From Polyodon spathula (taxonomy: Eukaryota; Chordata; Actinopteri; Acipenseriformes; Polyodontidae), in the NCBI RefSeq assembly GCF_017654505.1, contig NC_054545.1:11119547-11183546 (forward strand): a DNA stretch of 64,000 bases, read 5' to 3'. Both the position numbers and the translations under genes were made by a program. This document shows, piece by piece, positions 49,356 through 60,776 of this stretch; within the stretch, counting starts at the first letter, position 1; every line of letters begins with the position of its first letter. Under the pieces are notes generated by a model, which did not search any database, was not told where the DNA came from, and was given only the letters and a program-made list of their open reading frames with translations.

Positions 49356-49691
49356 GTAAGTTTGCTTGTTTTTCATTGTTATTGCAGGTATACAGGATAT
49401 ACTGTTTTAATATCATTACACAGTATTGAGGCTTATGATAAAGAATTGGACCTCAGACAATTAAGTGTACGTGTAACAGTAACGTTGAGGAACATATAGA
49501 TATTATACAAAAATGTGCCTGCTTGTATATGAAAAGGCTAAAAAAGAACGTGTATCTATCTGACAGAATGCCACACGTCGGTACATTCGTGTGACACTTA
49601 GGGAGTCATTTAATAGCCAGGGGTTGCATGTCAAATGAAAGTGTGTGAGTCTAATATTTATCAGACACGTGTATGCAATCATTTTAAAAGC

Positions 49692-49705
49692 TATTATTAT
49701 TATTA

Positions 49706-49740
<35 letters not shown>
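49692..49740. repeat. (ATT)n microsatellite
   Basis: About sixteen ATT units with one interruption. Confidence 0.95.
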
Positions 49741-49741
<1 letters not shown>

Positions 49742-50030
49742 CACATTTGTCCGTCACGCTTTGTAAAAAAAAAAAAAAAAAAAGCCATGTTGTCTAGTAT
49801 TTCATGTTGTCTAGTATTTCAGTGAATTTATTTTCTGCGTCCTCTGTCAAATTGGTATTTCATTAAGGTTATTATCTTACAATACATATTTATATGTCAT
49901 TTGTTTTTACAAAAATTACCATACCTCACTGGAACTAAGCGCAACATGTCAGTTCAAAATTATTTAATTGTGTAAAATATGCACTGATGTATCTTAAACA
50001 TCTATCCGATAGATAACGACTATTTATTTT

Positions 50031-50050
50031 TATATATATAATTCTATATA

Positions 50051-50094
<44 letters not shown>
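50031..50094. repeat. interrupted (TA)n array
   Basis: TA units broken by ATTC and TTA. Confidence 0.95.
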
Positions 50095-50096
<2 letters not shown>

Positions 50097-51813
50097 CAGT
50101 AGTAGTAACACAAGTGGGCGTTTTTATGTGCAGAAAGTCTTTTAAATTACAATTCATAACAATTGAACTCATTTTGTAATACTTTTCTATTAATTTATTT
50201 TGTGACAGGACTTTATTACAATATAGAGAAACACGATGTGTTTATCCTTAAGTAATTCTTAATTTCAAAGTGGTTGACTGCTGCAATGTCAGCCAGTGAC
50301 TCAAAGAGCTAGAAGAAAGACGCCATCTTTTTTTATCAATCGCCCTCATTTGCATACCACAGTCTTCATTCATAAAAAATGTAAAAACTAACCAACAGCA
50401 CGAAAAAACCTAAGGGTTTTTTGTCAGAAAAAACACTGGTAGTCTACTTCTGAACATACGTTGATTTACCTTGTACATTATTAGCCTCTTTCGCATTGAA
50501 AAAATGGGGTGTATAAATGGGCTGATCTCTGCATGTGCTTGTTGACAGAGTCTGTGAGAAATATCAGCTCAGGGAGGTGCTGACATCACATGATCCTCTC
50601 CATTCATAAAGTACCTGGTTTCCCATTCACAGTACAGTGTCTAGGCATTGCATCGGCAACCACATAAAGATTAGACCTGCATTGAGAAAGAACAAGGGGA
50701 GATGTGATCGAGACACTCCTTACAAATAAATATATTTCACAGTATATTCTAGTGAAGCATTCATTTCCATTTGGTAATAGAACATGTGTCTTATGGATGA
50801 GTAAAATATATAAGGACACTCAAAATGTGGTTTAATTGTATTGCAAGGATGTCTAAATTTCACCTGAGTTTCAGATTCAGATCTAAAAATATATTTGCAT
50901 GGTTTCAGCTCTGTCATAATTGTATAGTGAGATGAAGTGTTTTAGTTTGGGTGTAAAACGGTCAGTAGCATAGTGGTGTAGTTTTAACATCAGTTGTGGC
51001 CTACTGTATGTGAAAGCCTTCAATATTTTTCTTATCTTATTATAATATACTCTTTAGATACACGTTTTGATTTAATTTACTTAGTTGTGGAAACCTGATT
51101 GTGAATAAAAGCTTGATCTAAATGCTGTCAATATGAGAACTGTAGTGGTTTTTCTATTTTAAATTAAAAACAGAAAGCAATGACAAGATCAGTTTTATAA
51201 ATATATAAATTCTATTAAATAAGCAGAACATAAGTGTGTTCTACGTTATCACAAGGGCAACACATACATATCTATTCATGTAGACGGATGGATGCGTAAC
51301 GAAGCCGAATGTGAGTGGTGGTGTGGATGCCATTTTGATTTGAAATCCACATTAAGGTACTTTGCCTTGACGGCTATTATTTATAATCCTAATTAACACC
51401 AGTATGATTTTTTTTTTATTTGTTGCATGCTGCTACACCCCTTTTTAAATGTGACCAACTCTCTGTTTTTTGTGTAAAGAAACTTGGTCTACAGCCTATT
51501 TGTTTGTTTAAAATAAATTAATTACTGGCCAATCAGCAATGAGATCTGCAAACTTTTTTTTTTTTTTTTTTTTTGACTCTTGCACAAACAACTCTCGGCA
51601 GATACAAAGAGGTGTTGATTATTACTGCTCTTTTTAATCTTTATTTTATGTATTGCTTTATTTTTTGTACCTGTATTGTTAAGCCTTTGGATTTACATTT
51701 TGGGTGAGCCATTTGTGTTTTGGAGAGGAAACATTTTTGCTCTGATCAGTTTTTCTAAATGTCGAGCACTGTATAGCTCCGTAAACACTGGGGAATTTGC
51801 TTGCTTTTTTTGT

Positions 51814-51815
<2 letters not shown>

Positions 51816-51905
<90 letters not shown>
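51816..51905. repeat. compound (GT)n(TA)n microsatellite
   Basis: About 26 GT units pass directly into about 18 TA units. The same GT-to-TA arrangement recurs at 56.2 kb. Confidence 0.97.
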
Positions 51906-51908
<3 letters not shown>

Positions 51909-52219
51909 TGTTGCTTCATTGCTTGCTATTTTTTTTTTCAGTTGTCCATGCATTGATTTAATCAGGTAATAAAATTATTTCAGTGACAATAGCAAATTAT
52001 ATAATACAGCGATATTCTTTTTTTTTTTTTTTTATACTTAACACATCACTTTATTCACAAGGTTGGGTTAAAGTTATTTACATTTAAACACAAGCCACTT
52101 CCTTCCTGTGTACAGTCTCACTTCCTCACTGAGTTTTTTTGGTGCAGACTGTAAAATGTATTAAATGTTAACTAAAGAAGTAACATTTTGTTAAAAGCAA
52201 TTGAAGTACTTATTGTAAT

Positions 52220-52237
52220 CAGCGTTCCCTCTAAGCT
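52220..52237 (+). other. hAT-terminus-like sequence
   Basis: CAGCGTTCCCTCTAAGCT resembles the terminal repeat of a known fish hAT-type family. No matching inverted end is visible within the next 1-2 kb, so this would be a solo end or a truncated element. Confidence 0.35.
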
Positions 52238-53730
52238 TTTTAGATACTGAGAGAATTGCCGTTTTGACTAAAAGGGTAAATTATCAGTGAGAAGCCTTTG
52301 GCCACGCATTAACCCTTTTAATATATTTATGTTGCATTATACAATTTTGAAACAATATTCCAACAAGTATTTCAACAACTTTACAATTTACTAAATGTAA
52401 ACAAGACATTTATTGTGGCTCTGCCTCTGATTTTGAATCATCCACTGATCCCATGCGGCGCTGCCGTTGTTATCATAGTTACAGACTGCATGCATAAAAT
52501 TGCTTGATACTACTGCATAAAACACTGGCGTTTAATTGCGCTGCCTTTTAATTGTAACCATCTTTAGGGCTACTAATTGTACTAATCTTGGGAATACGAA
52601 ATTCTGTTTATCAACATTAATACATATGGCATTTGAACATAAATATAATGTTGATAGTTAAAATAAGTAAATTTTATAAATATTACCACGATTTAATTTT
52701 TTTTTTCAATCAGACTCTTGTTGCTTAATAGTAAGTAAAGTACCTGAAGACACTTAAAACCTGTCAATGTTTATAGACATCACTTGGCTCATTGCTGGCA
52801 TTAAAATAAGCAGGAAAACCTAAAAATTATGTTACATCAGTCCAGAAAAATGTCCAGCACAGTTGTGAGACTCATATTTACAGTCTTCCACTAACAGAAA
52901 TAAAGGAGATTTGAAAAGACCAGTTTAGCTGCTGGCATTTATAATAACAATGTCATGAGAGGGTAATCCCATGTACAGTACGCCACACTGTTTAGTGCTT
53001 TACTGGCATTATAATAACCTGGATAAAATATGAAACGCTGATAAAGGCGTGTTGACTGACTCGTTGCTCTAAAACAGGTTGACTGCTATGTATTACTCCT
53101 ATTGTAGTTTAAATAGCGCCCCTTTTAATCTAAACACATAATTAATAATATCAATGGTTTCTTTTCTAATTCTGCAGTGTTATTTGCAAGATTTAAAGAG
53201 GTGTGTCTCCAGACAGAATGTCTTTATGAAACCAACAGTGTGTAGTGACAACATCCTTTACACAGTAAAGTGATCCATTTCCTTTAAGGATTGTATAGCT
53301 AGAAAAATAGTTTTGAGCTCATTTCTTCGTCGTCAGAAAACATAATTCAATTACGAAACGGCCATGGTTTAAAATTGCTAATTGTAGCTTCATTAAAGGC
53401 AGGTAGCATGGAAAGAAATAAACTGAACAATAATGAAATACACAATTAATTTAGCTTGCTTCGGGGAAAGCTCTACCTTGAGCGCAGTGTCTTAGGTCTT
53501 AGATTTTCAGCATAGAATGCAGTGCTTTGCCGTTGTTGTCATCTTATTTGCTTTCTTATTTTCTGCGTGTTTACGTCCAGTCTTGATATTTAATGGTATT
53601 GACTCATACATGATCACACGAATTACAGCAAAACTAAGAATACTATTACACCATCCTCACAGATAATCAGACTTTTTAGCTGTGTCTTACTGAAACATTG
53701 TTTTGTTTTTTCTTTTGTTCTTTGGTGCAG

Positions 53731-53810
53731 CCGCCATGTTGCGTTTCAGCAGACACGGATTGAAGTCAAGTGATGAATAAACTCGCAAAAAATAAATAAT
53801 AATGGGCATG
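53731..53810 (+). other. possible exon after a strong splice acceptor
   Basis: A long polypyrimidine tract with an upstream TTACTGAAAC branch-like sequence ends in TTTGGTGCAG at 53730, an excellent acceptor. GTATGT at 53811 is a fair donor. Joined to the exon at 49355, the phase fits and reads D-RHVAFQQTRIEVK before TGA. All three frames stop before 53811, so it would be a terminal, 5' UTR or poison exon, unless a weak donor at GTCAA|GTGATG is used. It also begins CCGCCATGT, a good start context for a 14-codon frame. Confidence 0.25.
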
Positions 53811-55889
53811 GTATGTCTTATTCAATTACTGTACACTTAAATGTGTATTTTCGACAAATGTAAGCAGATTTAAGTTTCAATTGATAATTGTTATAAATTG
53901 AAAATTGTTGTGATTTAAAAAAAAAAAAAAAAAAAAAAGTTGTCTTATGTATTGCACAATGAACAAGCTGCACAAAATATTGTGTGTTGCCTAACTGATG
54001 TAATAAAAAAGATGAACTAAACATGGCTTTGTTTGGAAAAATAAATGCATAGCTTTGAATATATTAGGATGGGAGTATCTATTTGCTAGTTGTTGTGGAC
54101 ACAAGACTCATAACCTTTTTTTAAAATTATTTTTATGGTCTGGATCTGAAAAAAAACAAAACATATCTGGAATAAGAAACATACCTATTATGAACTACAT
54201 GCATCCACAGAGTGAGTGAAAATTCATTATAATTGTGTAACTAACAATCTGGAACGGCCATAACCAGGCAAGTCCTATTGTTCACTTGACTAATCTGCTG
54301 GTTCATACTATCGTATCCACAATAACGTTGATCATTGCTTATTTTTATGATATGTACATTCTGATTTTTGTGTACTCGAATGTTCACGAACTGGTGTTGA
54401 CCTTCAGGTGTGAGATTTATGGTTCAGACATTTTCCACTGCTACTTCCTTTCAGTGCAGTTTGTTTAGGGTTTAGAGAACTGAAACAGTACTGAAATGGC
54501 TTCCAGTTCTGCTGAAATAAATCCCACTTCTGCTGACGTGACTTATGCCTTTATTTAAAATTGACTTATACAATTCACCTTATTTCAAGGTTGCGTTATT
54601 TAAAAAAAAAAAAAAAAAAAAAACATATTAGAATTCTTTCTGCAGCTTGCTCAATTGCTGTAAATGCACTGATTCCATCTTCTCAAGCTTAAATACATTT
54701 TTGTTTTTATATTCTAGAATTTCTAGCTCTTTTATGAAATGAAGAAAATAATCTCCAAGAAAATGACTGAATTAAAAACATTGATTCCTATTTTTGCTGA
54801 ACTGCATTCGTGACCCACAGTCACGTTTCAGTGTTACACCTGTACTGTCAGCCATTTAATACCAATGCAGAATGTCTGGGTGGGATATTTTACTGCACTG
54901 CAGGAAATCCCTACAGTGAAACACAGGCTGATAAACTGATGTAAATAAAGTTGGTACAGTTTATAAAAATATAAAAATGGCAGGATACGGTTTTATACAG
55001 TGTTTGTTTGTGGTTAATGAAAATCTTGTGTTTAAAAAAAATAGCCTTTTTAAATGTAAAATAGCTTTTTATAAACAAATACATTGGTATTAAATCAGAA
55101 GTCACTTGCCTATTTCTGCAGAAACTCTTCAGCAGATATTACAAATACAATTAGGCCTACTTAGCTAAAATAACTACTGTGAAGGATTCCCAAAATATTT
55201 TGTTGACATTGAGTTATGATGGCTTTGCAGCTTAACTGTAAAGAATTGACTATAGTAGTACACAGAAAAGAAAAAAAAAGTTTTACAGTCCGCAAATGCA
55301 GTTTCATTTTGCATGTTGCTCTATACTAGTACAGGAATATTCTAGAAATTATTCGATAACCTGTACCCATACAAAGTAATAGATGCTTGAGATCTAAACA
55401 GTAAACAGCCTGCCCAGTACCAGTGTGACTGAGCTGTACTGTGAAAATGAGGTATGAGTGGAGCTCAGACAAAATGATGCTTTAAAAGTAACAAATGCAG
55501 CATGATGACACAGTGCAGAATGGAAATACAGGAAACATTTGGCTCAGATGCTCTTATTTTTATAAATTCTCTGTCAGTTTTGTTCAGTTTTAAATTAAAA
55601 CTTGTTCGTCATCAAGTTTGGTAATTAAGTAAAGTCTCAAAGGAGTCTTTTTAACATCAAAGCAGGCTGAAACTAGACTGCAGTCCAAATTTGCGGTCCC
55701 CTTTTTCTGTACTTGCAGCTCAAGTTTTTAATTTGCCAAATGCTTGTGGTTCAAATTAAGCTCAATTTTAATGTGTGGTGTGATTGATGTTTCAGAATAG
55801 TTTGCTTTTGATATACATATGGGATACTTTAATTTATAATTTAACTACAGTATAGAAGATGGGAACATCATATCTGTAGTTTCCTGATT

Positions 55890-55891
<2 letters not shown>

Positions 55892-55925
<34 letters not shown>
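55892..55925. repeat. (TA)n microsatellite
   Basis: About seventeen TA units. Confidence 0.95.
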
Positions 55926-55929
<4 letters not shown>

Positions 55930-56226
55930 TTGGGTAATTTTGTATTATCCGTTAAATCGGTTTTAATTGCTAATTGACTAGCCTATATACAGTGACATCA
56001 TTCTGACTGTTTGGGTTTGTATAATGCTGCTCTTATTCAATCAAACTTTTTTTGTAAGTTAGAGCTTTATGAATATTGAGTGGGGTCCAGTATCATTCAG
56101 GTGTGTGGGTTTTTTTGTATATCTTGAAGCTTAAGGAAGCAGATGGTAACTCATTAAGATACACTTTTGAAATAGTTTAAGTGATGCCTATCCACGTGAT
56201 CTACTGTACATGTTTCGCAAATGCTG

Positions 56227-56344
<118 letters not shown>

Positions 56345-57830
56345 AACATTGCTGGACTCTTTATATAAAAACAGTGATGAAAATAGGAGTTTGTCATAAC
56401 ATTGATATCAAAAATTTCATGTCATGGATCTAGTATTTAAATTAGTACAGTACCTAAGATTATAAACATGTCATCCATCTTTTGGATATTAATCAAAGTT
56501 GTTAGAGCTCAGAACTTATAAAACACTGTTCAATAAAAATATGGCTACTGTTTTTTTTTTTTGCATTTATATTCCCACCTTTTTAGAAGATATTAATTTT
56601 AATAATCAGTTATTTAAAAAATATATACATTGTTATCCTATTGTGTCTCCAGAAGTAGAAAATAACACAAAAAGCAGGAACAGGTTGTTCTGAATGGTTA
56701 AATTATAAACATTAGGAGAAAATATTGTAGCCCTTATGAATTAAAATGGCAGAATTACTTGATTTCAGACCCATGTATTTATTTCCTAATGATAACAAAG
56801 ATAAAGATAACAATGTAGGGTAGGGGAAATGTACATTACTTTTACAAAACATTACTTGCACCTGCTAATGTAAAAATGTACCTGTTTTATGTTAAACTGT
56901 GAAGTTTTTAAACTACTTGCCAGTTTAATTTAGGCGTTATATGAACCATAGTGTAACTCAAATTCCTGCAGTGTACAGTACTGTAGTTGATCTATTTAAG
57001 GGGAGTGAATTTATCACTGGTAAATCAAATGGTATGTGACATGTTTACTGAATCTGAAAATATATCTATGCATTGATGGGTGTTATTATAAATTGGTATT
57101 CAGATTTCACACTGCACTTCAAAAACTTGCATTTTATGAACGCATAAAAGCTTTTTACAAAGAACATACAATACAATGTAGTTGATCATAAAAAACTTCT
57201 AATACAAAGACAAGGTTGCTTTGAAAATATTTTTATTTTCAAATATTAAGTATGTAAATATTATACAGTAGGGTTGTGCTCAAAGAAATGGTAAATAATA
57301 ATGTGCAGTAAACATACTTGCTTTAGTCACAAACAGAAAACACATAACTTGTTAACTATTCTCAATAACTTATTCCCAATCATTATGTAGATTTTTGTGG
57401 AAACTGACATTAATGTAAAAGCCTGTTGGAAAAATGTTATACTGCATTTCTGTAGACCTATTTTTTATGGGGGAGTTGATATACCTGTGTTGTGGTTTAG
57501 GTACATTATGGTATTGGTATAGTTTCTATAATGCTACACTGCAAATATCGTAATTGACAAAGTGAAGGAAAAGGTCATTTTCATAGGAACACCTTTTTAT
57601 TCAACATCCTGTACAAAACAAGTCTCAGTACTACTCTGCTTTCTCACCCAGCTTTGCACTGGAACATTCCATCCACTTCTACCTTGCTGGCAATCCCTAT
57701 CATCACTGCTGTTATGCAGTTGCATTTTTCTACTGCAAGCATGTTTCTCAACCTAGTGATGAAACTTGCAGCCTTAGCATAGTGACTGAGGAAGATCTTT
57801 AAGAGCTGATAGTGTTTTCTTTATTTAGTT

Positions 57831-58080
57831 GAGTGACCAATTTTGTATTTGTTTTCCCCCAATTTGAAATGTCCTATTATGTTTTTTTCTCCTCACAACA
57901 GCGAGTCCCCATATAGCACAGACTTTCTGAGGGCGTAAGAGCGTCCTCCGATCTCACAAGCCTAAAGCCAGAATCGCTTTTACGCCGAGCAGTACAGAGC
58001 AGAAGTGGGCGGGCTACCGATCCCAGAAGACAGAGATCGAGTCGATTTGCCTCTGGCTCGGGCTGTTAAGGGTGCAAGAA
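57831..58080. repeat. possible dispersed repeat, unclassified
   Basis: A GC-richer block bounded by AT-rich DNA starts near CCAATTTTGTATTTGTTTTC and includes CACAACAGCGAGTCCCCATA and AGCAGAAGTGGGCGGGCTAC. The head resembles fish interspersed repeats, but no pol III boxes, terminal repeats or coding can be shown. Confidence 0.25.
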
Positions 58081-58364
58081 TAATATGATTCATAGTTCAA
58101 ATGACGCATTTAACATTTATTCATCATGTGATTTCTTTCTTTTTATTCATAATTAAAATTAAAAAATAGTGTGACTAAGGACCTCTCAGATGTGCCTCTT
58201 AATTGGGGCAGCCACTTATTCGAGATATTTTTACATTTACAGAGGGACCCTGATAGTGTTGCCAATTGTTTAATTGCGTTAATTCACATTGCTCAACTCG
58301 CCTCATCCCCTGCATAAGCTCTGGGTTGCAGATGGTTGGTAACCGTGGGTCCAGCCATTTGAGG

Positions 58365-58369
<5 letters not shown>

Positions 58370-58431
<62 letters not shown>

Positions 58432-58459
58432 ACCCCCCCCCCCCCCCCCCCCCCACCCC
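58370..58459. repeat. poly-C run
   Basis: About 90 bases of C with two A interruptions. It can form G-quadruplex on the other strand, and its length is likely unreliable in the assembly. Pro-rich or Gly-rich frames across it are artefacts. Confidence 0.95.
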
Positions 58460-58953
58460 ATTTCTCCAGATTCCTGTGGATATTCAGATTGCCCTGTCAG
58501 ATATGCCAAACAAACGGCATACTTACTGTAAAAGTAATAACTTTATGGCCATAAGTTTCCAGATGGTCCAACTTTTGTGTCATCAGAAGACCCATATTAC
58601 TGTACTACAGTAGTCTGTGTTTCTTGGTGAAAAGAAAAACAATCATTTAAATGCAATTGGAACTGCCCTGAAGTGAATTCTGTTTATTTGGGCTACTGTG
58701 TGCTTCAAAATGTTCTGATAGTGTACTTGACTTTTGTTTTTATATAGGCCTGTTTTCTTATGTTTGTATCTTAACATTCATTAGGGCCCATATGTATTAT
58801 TTGAATCTCATTTAATACATATGTAGTATTTTATTTAAATATTTGTGCATGCAATGTGCATAGACAGCAATGATTTAAAAAAAAAAAAAAAAAAAAAAAA
58901 GTTAATATTTCTCATTTATTTTCTCATTTATTTGTTTTCTTACTAATGGTATC

Positions 58954-60086
58954 TAGGGTTCTACCCAGGCCTTTTCAGCCGTGCGGGCTGCCCGGCCGAA
59001 AAAACCTGATCTGCCCATCTTGCAGATGCTACTGTGCCTTTAACAATAAGGATTGATTGCGCTTCTAGAAGACTAGATCAGTTGTGCGTTGCTGGGTGAA
59101 AAAAAAATCTTGGAACCACATGACCACTGTGTTATGTCTTGACACAGCATTTAACCAATCAGAATTGAAGGGACAGGTTTTCTGTGTTAAGAACCTCGAG
59201 AGACTAAAACATCGAATGACTGCTAAATTATTTTCAAAGCAAAAATAGTGACAATGAATGCAGGGGGTCAAAATAAGCAGGCGATCGGCACAATCTACCA
59301 CAATTCTATATTTGCCCGGCTACTTTATAAAAAAATATATATATATATATATTTTCAGGTATTATTATTGTTCATTTTGTCATTGTACTGTAAGGTGATA
59401 TATAGTATATAATAGCTGTACATATGCACCAAAAAAACATATTCCTTTTGATATCGTAACAATATGTACCCAGGCGTTAGATATATTGGTCTGTACACCT
59501 TTAAGAAGAAAGGGTGATGGGATGTCAGCTGACATACAAATGCTTAAGTGCAGAGGTGCTGGATTGTTACACACTGGTTTCATGCAACATTGATGATGGT
59601 GCCCAAACGTGTGCGAGTACTGTTGTGTAAAAAAAAAAAAAAAAAGTTTAAAATGAACAGTTGCATTATTAAAAAAAAAAGTAGAATGGTGAAAAACAAG
59701 ACGTGCATTAACAAAATGCCCTGAAAACTTAACAAACAAAACAAATTTAACTGAAGTAAGCTCAGTAATTAAGCTAAAAAGGAAGTGAAAAAGTTAGTTT
59801 TTTTTTTTTTTTTTTTTTTTTTTTTGTGTGAACTCCAGTAAGCCCACGTTATCTTTCCCCAGTCAAATCGAGTGCCTAAATAAGCAGGGCAATTTACCAT
59901 AATAAGTCATGAAAAAGAAAATGTAGAACATAAAGTGCAACCAGATATATTCAACGAAAGACAACATTATTAAAATTTTGTCGTATTATATATTTAAGTT
60001 AAGGCAAGCTTTATTTTTCCGCTAAAAATGCTCCTGGCTATAACGTTCTGTCGCCCGACTGTACAGAATTGCTTGGGAGAACCCTG
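58954..60086 (+). mobile_element. second hAT-type non-autonomous element
   Basis: The left end reads TAGGGTTCTACCCAGGC, and the right end read inward reads CAGGGTTCTCCCAAGCA. Both then carry CGGGC-containing subterminal sequence (CGTGCGGGCTGCCCGGCCG on the left, CAGTCGGGCGACAG on the right). CAGGGTTCTCCC-type termini are known from fish hAT elements. The interior of about 1.1 kb includes A and T runs (59630-59645, 59799-59826) and no transposase domain. Flanking 8-mers do not match convincingly. Unrelated in sequence to the hAT-like pair at 15.5 and 41.2 kb. Confidence 0.6.
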
Positions 60087-60445
60087 AGCAGAACTACAAT
60101 ATTACTGCGATATAGGTTTATCTATACTATTATCATTAACCAATTTCATAATAGTCCAAGCGATATTACAGACCTAGTTTAAAATGTTCCAAACCTGTTT
60201 TGATTTTGAAACAAGCATGTGCGTGATTCATTAGTAAGAGGGGAAAAAGATCCCCATGACCTTCCCTGTGTGGAAAGAAGGTCCTTAGCAAGTTCAAAAA
60301 AAAAGAGAAACCCCAAAAAGTGATTTCTATAATTCCTAATTGTTGTAGTGAAATATATATGAAAGTAGAGATTCAGTTTTATACTAAATCAACTTATTGC
60401 ATAACATGCAAAAAATGAAAAATGATGCGCAAAAAACTTTTCATA

Positions 60446-60652
60446 CTATGACAAAAGTATTTTGGGCACCCTTACATTGGTATTTTGTGTGCCCACCTTT
60501 TTGCTTACTCTTACAGCTTGCATTCCTTTTTTTTTTTTTTTTGTATTTTGAAAATGTTCCTGGCATCTTTCCAGAGATGGTTTTGCCCATTCCTCAGCAC
60601 ATACAACTTTGAGTTCTACAATTAACTTTTGGTTTACTTTTTGCAACCACAT
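60446..60652 (-). pseudogene. Tc1/mariner transposase C-terminal remnant
   Basis: The minus strand reads VCAEEWAKPSLERCQEHFQN, then, after an A-run, KGMQAVRVSKKVGTQN. This follows the C-terminal pattern of Tc1/mariner transposases (xEEWxKIPPERCxxLxxxxxxRLQAVIxxKG). Downstream, GTGCCCAAAATACTTTTGTC resembles the terminal part of such elements. The catalytic DDE region is absent, and an internal 58-base duplication affects the upstream part. Dead fragment. Confidence 0.75.
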
Positions 60653-60730
60653 GTGCAGACATACGCACAGACACTACAATTAACTTTTGGTTACTTTTTG
60701 CAAAAACATGTGCACCGACCTCTACGCAGA
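60616..60730. repeat. two-copy tandem duplication, 58-base unit
   Basis: CTACAATTAACTTTTGGTTT begins at 60616 and again, with one T fewer, at 60674. Both units continue through CTTTTTGCAA, ACATGTGCA and ACGCAGAC-like words. It overlaps the upstream edge of the Tc1/mariner remnant. Confidence 0.85.
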
Positions 60731-60737
60731 CCTATAA

Positions 60738-60768
60738 CCCACCCCCCCACCCCCCCCCCCCCCCCCCC
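60738..60768. repeat. C-rich run
   Basis: About 30 bases of C with two A interruptions, followed by eight A. Confidence 0.9.
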
Positions 60769-60776
60769 AAAAAAAA

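Larger units (their letters stand above)
49356..53730 (+). other. presumed first intron
   Basis: No coding signal. Contains ATT, TA and GT/TA arrays, poly-T runs at 51556-51574 and 52018-52033, and a transposon-terminus-like sequence at 52220. A stretch near 53345-53440 with TAAT-rich words looks like conserved non-coding sequence. Intron status depends on the upstream exon being real. Confidence 0.35.

Noticed and set aside
58199..58613. Pro-rich or Gly-rich open frames across the C run
   Set aside because: They are translations of a homopolymer of uncertain length with no splice or promoter context.
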